Positions 14,498 to 21,917 of a stretch of DNA of 32,895 nt are shown here, piece after piece. A model generated the notes under the pieces. That model was not told the origin of the DNA. It saw nothing but the letters and a program-made list of their open reading frames with translations, and ran no database searches. How positions within the stretch are numbered: the first letter of the stretch is position 1; every line of letters starts with the position of its first letter. This DNA is from Alkanophaga liquidiphilum (GTDB lineage: Archaea; Halobacteriota; Syntropharchaeia; Alkanophagales; B39-G2). A program made the translations under genes and the position numbers. The stretch is taken from positions 1-32,895 of the forward strand of contig JAPHEF010000022.1 of the NCBI GenBank assembly GCA_029259535.1. Reading direction: 5' to 3'.

Positions 14498-16030
14498 ATG
14501 GAGAGCTACTTGCCCATATATGCGCTGGCGTCGCCGCTCGTGGGTGCGCTCGTAGCGTTAATATCGCCGAAGGGCGTGCGTGAGGCAGCCTCGACGATTT
14601 TCGCAGCGATTCCGCTCTTGATTCTCGGCATGATGACGCCTTACGTTTTGGCAGGAGAGACGCTTATTTGTAATGTAGGGATTTTGTTTGGGGTCGACGC
14701 GTTTTCTTGGCTCATCCTGCTCGTGGTCACGCTGCTTGGCTTTTTGGCGGTTGTTTATTCCATAGGCTATGCCGAGAAGGAGATTGAAGAGGGGAGGCTT
14801 AACGCCTATTACTGTTTCGTGTTGCTGTTCGTCGCTTCGATGGTCGGCATGGCGATGGTACAGAACCTTCTTTACCTCTACGTTTTCATGGAAGTGATGA
14901 CGGTAACGTCGGCGCTCGCAGTCGTCATGAAGGGCGTGCCCGAAGCCTTAGAAGCATCTTACAAGTATTTAATCCTTAGCCTTTTCGGCTCCGTCTTCAT
15001 AATCTTGAGCATAGCTATTTTCTTAACGCAAGCGCATACGCTCGCCCTTGACGGAATAAGAACGGGTCTTCAGGCGGCGGTGGGCGGCAGCGTATTGCTG
15101 AACGTTGCAGTCGTCTGCTTGGTCTTCGGCTTCGGCACGAAAGCGGGCATGGTGCCGCTGCATGCGTGGTTGCCGGACGTGCACGCCGAAGCGCCGACAC
15201 CTGTGAGTGCGCTCTTCTCAGGTGCGGCAATACACATGGGCATCTACGCCCTTTTCAGGTCATTGCTTGCAGTCATGCCGGCGCTCGACGGCTTTGGCGG
15301 TCTTTTGGCGGCGCTCGGCTTGATAACAATGATTGTCGGGCTTGCGATGGCGATTGCGCAGCGGGACTTGAAGCGGATGCTTGCGTATTCAAGTATAGAC
15401 GAGATCGGCTACATGCTGCTGGCGTTCGGCATGGGCACGTCGCTCGGGATGAGTGGTGCTATCTTCCACATCTTCAACCACGCCCTTGCGAAAGCGTTAC
15501 TGTTCCTTTGCGCTGGCGTCGTGCTCTACCACGCCGGTCGCAACATTTACGAGCTGGGTGGATTAGCTTCGAAGATGCCGACCGTCGCCGTTGGTTTCCT
15601 TGTAGGGTTGCTTGCGATTTCAGGAGTGCCGCCGCTCAACGGCTTCTGGAGCAAGCTCATGATTTACAAGGCGACGTTCGACGCCGGCTTCTGGTATTAC
15701 ACCATAATTGCGATGGTTGCAAGCGTGATGACGCTCGCTTATTACTTAAGAGCTTTTCACCGGATTTTCATGGCAGAGCCTGAGGCATGGCGCAAGGTTT
15801 CGGAGCTTCCGACGGCTAAGCTCGAAGAGGTTGTCGCAGCCCCGATAACAACGCACGCCGCAGGCGTCACGACGCCGACGGCGGCAGCCGCAGCGACGAA
15901 TCCGGGAAGGACGCCGACTTCCATGTTAATTCCAATAATCGTATTAGCGGTGGCATGTCTCCTCGTGGGCTTTTTCCCTGAGGTGTTGCTGAAGATTGTG
16001 GAAAGTTGTGTTATGGGGGTGATGCCGTGA
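14498..16030 (+). CDS. antiporter-like membrane subunit (NuoN/HyfF-type)
   Basis: 510 residues, roughly 14 membrane segments. The proton/sodium channel residues of this family are visible: Glu132 in YVFMEVMT and Lys215 in GTKAGMVPLHAWLPD, followed by APTPVSALFSGAAIHMGIYALF. His246 occupies the place where most relatives have Lys, which may alter ion coupling. Residues about 446-475 form an unusual Ala/Thr/Pro-rich low-complexity linker before the final helix. It starts one base after the previous stop. Confidence 0.88.
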   Translation: MESYLPIYALASPLVGALVALISPKGVREAASTIFAAIPLLILGMMTPYVLAGETLICNVGILFGVDAFSWLILLVVTLLGFLAVVYSIGYAEKEIEEGRLNAYYCFVLLFVASMVGMAMVQNLLYLYVFMEVMTVTSALAVVMKGVPEALEASYKYLILSLFGSVFIILSIAIFLTQAHTLALDGIRTGLQAAVGGSVLLNVAVVCLVFGFGTKAGMVPLHAWLPDVHAEAPTPVSALFSGAAIHMGIYALFRSLLAVMPALDGFGGLLAALGLITMIVGLAMAIAQRDLKRMLAYSSIDEIGYMLLAFGMGTSLGMSGAIFHIFNHALAKALLFLCAGVVLYHAGRNIYELGGLASKMPTVAVGFLVGLLAISGVPPLNGFWSKLMIYKATFDAGFWYYTIIAMVASVMTLAYYLRAFHRIFMAEPEAWRKVSELPTAKLEEVVAAPITTHAAGVTTPTAAAAATNPGRTPTSMLIPIIVLAVACLLVGFFPEVLLKIVESCVMGVMP

Positions 16031-17919
16031 TGCTTCCGCACGCACCAGCGTTGGCGATTGCCGTTCCATTCGTCTTTGCAGCGCTCTCTCCGCTGCTCAT
16101 CAAGCCGTTGAAAGCGAGAGGGTGGTTTGCAACCTTAGGCGCAATCATATCGTTCGTGTTCGTAGTTTCGATGCTCCCGGACGTGCTCGGCGGCAAGACC
16201 ATAATTTACGAGGCGGCGTGGATTCCGAGCTTGGACGTGCATCTCGCATTATACGTGGATGCGTTGAGCTTGCTCTTCGCCCTGATAGCTACGGGTTTCG
16301 GCATGTTCGCGATGCTCTATTCCGTGGATGACATGGCGCATGAAGGTAAAGGGCTTGCTCGTTTCTATGTTTGGATGACTTTGTTCTTGGGCTCGATGGT
16401 CGGACTCGTGCTCGCTGGCGACCTTCTCCTACTGTTCGTCTTCTGGGAGATGACTTCGCTGACGTCCTACGGACTTATTAGTTTCTACAGTGGGGTCGAG
16501 GATGTTAGAGGCGGCACGAAAGCCTTTGTGATAACACACGTCGGCGGCATCTTCCTGCTCCTCGGCATTTTCATCGTTTATCTCAAAACTGGAAGCTTCC
16601 TTTTCACCGATGTGGCGGCGGCTGGGCTGCCAGCAAAAGATTTCTGGCTGTCCGTTGCCATCGCTTCATTTATCATCGGCGCAATGGCAAAATCCGTGCA
16701 GTTTCCAATGCATAACTGGCTGCCGGACGCTACTGTTGCGCCGTCGCCGGTCACAGCTTACCTGCACGCAGCGGCGATGGTCAAAGCTGGCGTTTACCTA
16801 ATTGCGAGAATGTATACGTTGTTCCCTGAAAGTTTCGGCACTCTTACATCTTGGCACGCCATCGTCGTTCTAATAGGTGTGGCGACGATGCTCGTTGCGT
16901 CGTTCAACATGATTGTGCAGCGGAACTTCAAGCGGCTCATCGCTTACTGCACGATAACGCAAATCGGCTACATGGTAATGGCGCTCGGTTTAGGCACGAC
17001 GCTCGGCGTCGCCGCCGGGCTCCTGCATTGTTTGAATCATGCAATCTTCAAGGGTTGTTTGTTCCTCTGCGCTGGCGCCCTGATTTACGCAACAGGCTCT
17101 AAGTATCTCGACGACTACGGTGGGCTTGCAAGAAACATGCCTCTTACGATGGCAGCCACGGTGATTTCGGCGATGGCAGTCGCAGGCGTCCCGCCGCTCA
17201 GCGGTTTTGCCAGTAAATGGTTGATTTTCAACGCCTGCTTGGAGGCTGGCTATGCATGGGCTGCTGTCATTGCGATGTTCGTGAGTGCGCTCACGCTCGC
17301 AGCCTTCGTCATGGCGATACACTCCGCATTCTTCGGGCGGCGCCCTGAAAGGCTTAAGGACATCAAAGAGGTGCCGGCGACGATGAGCGGCACGCTCTTG
17401 ATACTCTCGGCGATAACGGTGCTTTTCGGCGTGGCGCCGCAATTCCCGATGAAGTATTTGATATTGCCAGCAGCCGCCACGCTAACGGGCGCTGCCGCTC
17501 CCGTCGAATATTATGGACTCATCACGGACATTGGCGTCTGGGGTGCGAGCGTTGCAACCGCTCTCATACTTGTAGGGCTAGTCATCGGCGTCCTCATATA
17601 CTTGTGGGGTATTAGGACGTCTCCGAAGGCGCCGACACCGCAGAAGCTTAAGGTCTTCGTTGGCGGCGAAGAGCTCAGCATCGAAGAGACACAGTTCTCA
17701 GCCCTAAACTTTTACTCGGGTATAAAGACGCACCTACGAGGCTTCTATGACTTTGCGTTCCGTGGTGGCATGGACATTATAAATTTCGGAGCGGCAAGGG
17801 GCATCCAGCGGGCTTGTAACGGCTTCAGGAAGACCCATACTGGCTCAGTGCACATGTATCTGCTATGGTTCGTGGCGTTTGCCATAATATTGCTTGCGAC
17901 GGCTTTCATCATAGGGTGA
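16030..17919 (+). CDS. antiporter-like membrane subunit (NuoL/HyfB/MrpA-type)
   Basis: About 629 residues with many membrane segments. FWEMTSLTSYGLISFYSG holds the conserved TM5 Glu. GAMAKSVQFPMHNWLPDATVAPSPVTAYLHAAAMVKAGVYLIARM is the NuoL/MrpA signature with both key lysines. A C-terminal soluble stretch (from about residue 540) and one last helix form an extra tail. I use ATG 16030, which overlaps the previous stop (TGATG) with GGGGGTG upstream; an in-frame GTG at 16006 is less likely. With the NuoN-type subunit this gives two putative ion channels in the complex. Confidence 0.9.
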   Translation: MLPHAPALAIAVPFVFAALSPLLIKPLKARGWFATLGAIISFVFVVSMLPDVLGGKTIIYEAAWIPSLDVHLALYVDALSLLFALIATGFGMFAMLYSVDDMAHEGKGLARFYVWMTLFLGSMVGLVLAGDLLLLFVFWEMTSLTSYGLISFYSGVEDVRGGTKAFVITHVGGIFLLLGIFIVYLKTGSFLFTDVAAAGLPAKDFWLSVAIASFIIGAMAKSVQFPMHNWLPDATVAPSPVTAYLHAAAMVKAGVYLIARMYTLFPESFGTLTSWHAIVVLIGVATMLVASFNMIVQRNFKRLIAYCTITQIGYMVMALGLGTTLGVAAGLLHCLNHAIFKGCLFLCAGALIYATGSKYLDDYGGLARNMPLTMAATVISAMAVAGVPPLSGFASKWLIFNACLEAGYAWAAVIAMFVSALTLAAFVMAIHSAFFGRRPERLKDIKEVPATMSGTLLILSAITVLFGVAPQFPMKYLILPAAATLTGAAAPVEYYGLITDIGVWGASVATALILVGLVIGVLIYLWGIRTSPKAPTPQKLKVFVGGEELSIEETQFSALNFYSGIKTHLRGFYDFAFRGGMDIINFGAARGIQRACNGFRKTHTGSVHMYLLWFVAFAIILLATAFIIG

Positions 17920-18410
17920 TGCACATGAAGGAGCCGCTGAGCGACAAGGAGCGTGAAAGGGAGGAGATGAGGATAATAGGGCGGTTAAAGGAGGCTCTTG
18001 GCGAGGCTTTCATAAAACACGAGTTCAGGCGCTATTTGAGAAAGAGGACGGCGTTTGTGACGATAAGAAAGGAGGGGATACGGCAAGCGGCTGAGATATT
18101 GCTTGAGGAGGGGGCGAGGCTGATGACGGCGTCCGGCGTGGACCTCGGCGCCAAGCGTCCCGAACTTGAAGTCATCTATCATTTCGTCATTGATGACAAG
18201 GGGATTATCCTGAACATAAGGGAGATCGTTCCGAAGGAGAAGCCTATAGTGGACTCTATAACCCCTCTAATTCCGGGGGCGAACTTCATAGAGCGGGAGA
18301 TTCATGACCTCTTCGGCATATACTTTGAAGGGCATCCTGAAATTCATAAGCGAGTCATAATTGCGGACGACTGGCCTGAGGGCATTTACCCGTTAAGAAA
18401 GAAGGACTGA
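17919..18410 (+). CDS. NuoC-like 30-kDa subunit (HycE N-terminal domain)
   Basis: 163 residues. The second half LEVIYHFVIDDKGIILNIREIVPK, IDSITPLIPGANFIEREIHDLFGIYFEGHPEI and WPEGIYPLRKK is the NuoC/30-kDa pattern that braces the large subunit in complex I-like hydrogenases. Starts are ATG 17919 (overlapping the previous stop) or ATG 17925, which has better spacing from AGGGTGA. The large subunit follows at nine bases. In Hyf/Hyc this domain is fused to the large subunit; here it is separate, as in Mbh and Nuo. Confidence 0.88.
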   Translation: MHMKEPLSDKEREREEMRIIGRLKEALGEAFIKHEFRRYLRKRTAFVTIRKEGIRQAAEILLEEGARLMTASGVDLGAKRPELEVIYHFVIDDKGIILNIREIVPKEKPIVDSITPLIPGANFIEREIHDLFGIYFEGHPEIHKRVIIADDWPEGIYPLRKKD

Positions 18411-18419
18411 GGTGAGGAG

Positions 18420-19592
18420 ATGCCAGCGGTAGTTCCAATCGGACCATACCATCCGGCGTTAAAAGAGCCGGAGTTCTTCAAGCTGGTGGTTGAGGGCGAA
18501 GAAATCGTAGATGTGGAAATACGCATCGGCTATAACCACCGCAGCATTGAATACACAGCAGAACGCCTCACTTTCGAGCAAATAACTTTCCTCGTGGAGA
18601 GGATTTGTGGGATTTGTTCCAACATTCATCCGCTTTGCTATGTGCAGGCGGTTGAGTCCGTTGCAGGCATCGAGCCGCCCGAACGTGCTTTATACATAAG
18701 GACGGTCATCGAAGAGCTCGAGAGGATACACAGTCATCTTCTTTGGTTAGGTGTTGGGGGACATATCCTCGGCTTCGACACGCTCCTGATGTGGTCATGG
18801 AAGTATAGAGAGTTCGTCCTCGATATTTTCGAGAGCGTCTGCGGGAATAGGCAGCATTATGCAATGATGCGAATCGGCGGCGTCCGCAGGGACTTGAAGC
18901 CTGAGGACGTCCAAAAGATAAAGAAGACGATGGATGACATGGAGGGAATGATTAAGAAGCTCATAGATTTCGCCTACGAGAACAGAGTGCTCAGGCGGCG
19001 GCTGGAGGGTGTGGGCGTGTTGACAAAAGAGGATGCGAAGGCATATTGCGTTACAGGACCCACGGCGAGGGGTTCGGGGCTGAAGATAGACGTGAGGCAA
19101 GACAGCCCGCACGCAGCTTACGATAGAGTTGATTTTGAGATTCCGGTGATGACTGAGGGCGACGTGATGGCGAAGACCGTTGTCCGCTTGCTTGAGTGCC
19201 TTGAGTCAATAAACATTATAAGGCAGGCATTGGATGCTCTTCCAAGCGGCGACATTGTCACGCACGTCCGTTATATACCCGCAGGCGAGGGCGTCGGGCG
19301 GGCGGAGGCGCCCCGTGGCGAGGACATACATTATATTCGGACAGATGGCTTCTCCGACAAGCCCATCCGCCACAAGATAAGGGCGCCGACGTACGTGAAC
19401 ATCGCGTCGCTGAAGCCGCAGCTCATAGGAAACACTGTAGCTGATGCCCCCATTATTATCGCATCGATCGACCCGTGCCTCAGCTGCACCGATCGCATTA
19501 CTATCGTGGGTGCAAAAGGGGATGAGCGCAAGACGCTGAGCTGGGACGAACTCGTTTACCTTTCAAGGAAAAAGACGAGGAGGTTGAGCTAA
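18420..19592 (+). CDS. group 4 [NiFe] hydrogenase large subunit (catalytic)
   Basis: 390 residues. Both metal-binding motifs are intact: L1 ERICGICSNIH with Cys63 and Cys66, and L2 DPCLSCTDR with Cys353 and Cys356. These four cysteines hold the Ni-Fe centre, so this is a working hydrogenase type rather than the Fpo/Nuo quinone- or phenazine-reducing relative, which lacks them. It oxidises or evolves H2 on the cytoplasmic side, coupled to ion movement through the membrane subunits. Closest types by layout are Ech/Mbh/Hyf; the precise subgroup needs a tree. Only 34 residues follow L2, with no obvious protease-removed extension. Confidence 0.94.
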   Translation: MPAVVPIGPYHPALKEPEFFKLVVEGEEIVDVEIRIGYNHRSIEYTAERLTFEQITFLVERICGICSNIHPLCYVQAVESVAGIEPPERALYIRTVIEELERIHSHLLWLGVGGHILGFDTLLMWSWKYREFVLDIFESVCGNRQHYAMMRIGGVRRDLKPEDVQKIKKTMDDMEGMIKKLIDFAYENRVLRRRLEGVGVLTKEDAKAYCVTGPTARGSGLKIDVRQDSPHAAYDRVDFEIPVMTEGDVMAKTVVRLLECLESINIIRQALDALPSGDIVTHVRYIPAGEGVGRAEAPRGEDIHYIRTDGFSDKPIRHKIRAPTYVNIASLKPQLIGNTVADAPIIIASIDPCLSCTDRITIVGAKGDERKTLSWDELVYLSRKKTRRLS

Positions 19593-20534
19593 ATGGGCGT
19601 TGTGGACGCCGCTCTTGCGGTATTCGAACTGCTCGTGTATCCGGGCTTGATATTCACGGCGGTCGTGGGTCTGTTGCTCGTTTGGGAGAAGCGGAAGCTT
19701 ATGGCACGGCTACAAGCAAGAATCGGTCCACCGATATACCAAAGCTTCGTGGACTTCTTCAAGCTGCTATGGAAGGAGACCCTGATCCCCGAAGATGCGA
19801 ACCGCAGCCTCTTCATACTCTCGCCGATTTTCGCACTCACAGCGGTCACGCTTGTTATGCTATTCCTTCCAATAGCGGGGAAGCCGTCGCTGGGCTTTGT
19901 CGGCGACCTTATCGTCGTTCTTTACCTCTTGACAATCCCACCGTTTGCAGCGGCGGTCGGCGGGTCATCGTCAGCAAACCCGTTCGGCAGCGTTGGCGCC
20001 AGCCGTGAAATCTCGCTGCTCTTCGCCTACGAACTCCCGCTCGTGCTCGCCGCCTTGACTGTCGTGCTCGACGCCGGCACGCTGAAGCTTGCCGAAATCG
20101 TAACGGCGCAACAGGGTCTCCTTTACATCGCAAAGTATCCACTGGCGGCGATTGCTTTCTTCTTCTGCATCATGGCGAAGCTCAGCTGGATTCCTTTTGA
20201 CATTCCAGAAGCAAAGACCGAAATCATGGCTGGGCTCTTCACCGAATATTCGGGCGTGCTCCTTGGAATTTTCAAGCTGACGTATGCGATGTTAGCATTT
20301 GCGCTGCCGAGTCTTTTCATTGCGCTGTTCTTACCGGTAACTACAGGCATTTACGGCGTGGACATCCTCATTCACTTGGTGCTCTGCGTCGTCATTGTGG
20401 CGCTGATGAGTGTCGTCGCCACAGTCGTGCCTCGCTACCGGATAGACCAGGCGGTGAGTTTTTTCATAAAGGTCGCCGCCGTCCTTGCGGCGCTCGACTT
20501 CCTGAGAGCATTTGCATATTACGTGGTGGTGTGA
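19593..20534 (+). CDS. NuoH/HyfC-like membrane anchor subunit
   Basis: 313 residues with about eight membrane segments. Family marks: VWEKRKLMARLQARIGPPIYQSFVDFFKLLWKE near 30-62, the amphipathic RxGP loop contacting the small subunit, and AKLSWIPFDIPEAKTEIMAG near 190-209, the NuoH E/D-rich ion-path motif. It anchors the peripheral arm. AGGAGG inside the end of the large-subunit gene precedes the ATG, which follows the stop directly. Confidence 0.92.
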   Translation: MGVVDAALAVFELLVYPGLIFTAVVGLLLVWEKRKLMARLQARIGPPIYQSFVDFFKLLWKETLIPEDANRSLFILSPIFALTAVTLVMLFLPIAGKPSLGFVGDLIVVLYLLTIPPFAAAVGGSSSANPFGSVGASREISLLFAYELPLVLAALTVVLDAGTLKLAEIVTAQQGLLYIAKYPLAAIAFFFCIMAKLSWIPFDIPEAKTEIMAGLFTEYSGVLLGIFKLTYAMLAFALPSLFIALFLPVTTGIYGVDILIHLVLCVVIVALMSVVATVVPRYRIDQAVSFFIKVAAVLAALDFLRAFAYYVVV

Positions 20535-20535
20535 A

Positions 20536-21510
20536 ATGGCGCTCAAGATACCAATGATGAAGACGCTTGCAGAAGCGATAAGGTCATTTGTGAAGCCGTT
20601 TACCGTCCGCTACCCCTTTGAGCCATCGCCGGCGCCTGAGGGCTTCAGAGGCTTGCCTGAAGTAGATGCTGATAAGTGCACGGTGTGCGGCGTTTGTGCG
20701 GCGGTCTGCCCCGCCCGTGCAATAACCGTCGAGGATGACGGCAGCAGCCGGAAAATCGAGTTCTGGCACGCAAGCTGCATATTCTGCGGACAGTGCGCTG
20801 CGTTTTGCTACCCGTTGAGTGCTGTGAAAATGACCGAACGCTACAGCGTCGTCGTGACTGACAAAGAAGAGTTGAAAGTGCTTGTGGAAGACGCAAGCGT
20901 TGCTTCCGAGCTTGTGAATGCAATGCGCTGCATTTCCTGCGGTTGGTGCGAGGCGGTCTGCGCCTTTAACGCTATAAAGTTGACGAAGAGCGACGGAATA
21001 AAGTGGACGCCGAGCATTGACGTGACGCTTTGCAAGGGCTGCGGCACCTGCGCCGCGACGTGCCCCGCCTACGCTTTGGACATGCGGCTTCATTCCAAGG
21101 ATGCCGTTCTTGAAAGAGTAAGAGCTGCAGTGGAGGAGTTAAAAGGTGTGGAGCGCCGCCCGAGAGTTCTGGTATTTTCGTGCACGTGGTGCGGCGCCGA
21201 GGAGGCTGGCATTGCTGAGAAATACGAGAATGTGCGGCTTGTCAAACTCATGTGCACCGGCGGGCTTGACAACAATTATATACTTGAGGCTCTGAAGGGC
21301 GGCGTGGATGGCGTCCTCGTCCTCGGCTGTGAGCATGGCGAGTGCCACTTCGTCTCCGGCAACTTTTGGGCGGAATTCAGATTCAAAGAGCTGAAGGCGA
21401 TGCTCGAAGGCATAGGGCTCGGCGAGAGATTCGACTGGGTGTGGGTTTCCGCCGAAAAGCAAGATAAAATATTTGCCGCCGTAGAAAATATGATTTCAAA
21501 GCTTAAATGA
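20536..21510 (+). CDS. four-cluster polyferredoxin fused to an MvhD domain
   Basis: 324 residues from ATG 20536, which overlaps nothing and follows the NuoH-like stop at once. Four [4Fe-4S] motifs: C48/51/54/58, C81/84/87/91, C122/125/128/132, C156/159/162/166. The first part occupies the NuoI/HyfH position. The last 125 residues are an MvhD/FlpD domain: VFSCTWCGAEEAG (C206, C209), KLMCTGG (C230), LVLGCEHGECHF (C255, C260) and WVSAEKQDKIFAAVENMI. MvhD carries a [2Fe-2S] cluster and docks soluble hydrogenase or formate dehydrogenase onto HdrA. Found at the tail of a membrane hydrogenase's ferredoxin subunit, it suggests direct docking of an Hdr-type partner. Typical NuoI or HyfH proteins have two to four clusters and no such tail. 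Confidence 0.92.
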   Translation: MALKIPMMKTLAEAIRSFVKPFTVRYPFEPSPAPEGFRGLPEVDADKCTVCGVCAAVCPARAITVEDDGSSRKIEFWHASCIFCGQCAAFCYPLSAVKMTERYSVVVTDKEELKVLVEDASVASELVNAMRCISCGWCEAVCAFNAIKLTKSDGIKWTPSIDVTLCKGCGTCAATCPAYALDMRLHSKDAVLERVRAAVEELKGVERRPRVLVFSCTWCGAEEAGIAEKYENVRLVKLMCTGGLDNNYILEALKGGVDGVLVLGCEHGECHFVSGNFWAEFRFKELKAMLEGIGLGERFDWVWVSAEKQDKIFAAVENMISKLK

Positions 21511-21511
21511 G

Positions 21512-21539
21512 CTTTTCTTTTTGTTGCTTTTGCTTTTAA
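21512..21539 (+). terminator. T-rich terminator after the hydrogenase operon
   Basis: Repeated T-runs (four, five, four and four T) occur directly after the stop at 21510, in the spacer shared with the convergent cutA gene. This fits archaeal oligo-T termination. Confidence 0.55.
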
Positions 21540-21565
21540 CCCCGCCGAAACTGTCTGTATTAAGA

Positions 21566-21892
21566 TTAGTCGTTGTGAGGCGCTCCGACGGCGTTCCGCA
21601 GCCACTCCAAATATGCATTGTGGCCCCTGATTATTGGGAGCGCTATGATTTCAGGGACTTCGTAGCTGTGTATTTCTTTGATGTGCTTTATAAGCTCGTC
21701 TAATCGGTCTTCAGTGGTTTTCATTATAAGTAGGCTCTCTTCCTCGTCCTGCATAGCGTCGTGCCACCAGAAGAAGGAGCGGACGCTTGCGATGACGTTC
21801 ACACAGGCAACCAGCCGCTTTTCGACAACGAACTTTGCGATACGCTCCGCCTCATCGGGTTTTGATGTGCAGAAAACAACGACGTTCTGCAT
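21566..21892 (-). CDS. cutA: CutA1-like divalent-cation tolerance protein
   Basis: 108 residues. VVVFCTSKPDEAERIAKFVVEKRLVACVNV is the CutA1 N-terminus with the conserved ACVN. VRSFFWWHDAMQDEEESLLIMKTTEDRLDELIKHIKEIHSYEVPEIIALPI follows the family order, with EVPEI near residue 85. CutA forms trimers resembling PII signalling proteins; its role is unclear despite links to copper tolerance. It starts 25 bases after the McrA-like stop on the same strand, so read-through from that gene is plausible. Confidence 0.93.
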   Translation of the reverse strand: MQNVVVFCTSKPDEAERIAKFVVEKRLVACVNVIASVRSFFWWHDAMQDEEESLLIMKTTEDRLDELIKHIKEIHSYEVPEIIALPIIRGHNAYLEWLRNAVGAPHND

Positions 21893-21917
21893 ATCAAAAA
21901 AGGAAAAATTGGGAAAA

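Noticed and set aside
13412..21510. Operon as an F420H2 or quinone dehydrogenase (Fpo/Nuo)
   Set aside because: The large subunit retains all four [NiFe] cysteines, which Fpo and Nuo have lost, and no FpoF or NuoEFG gene is present.
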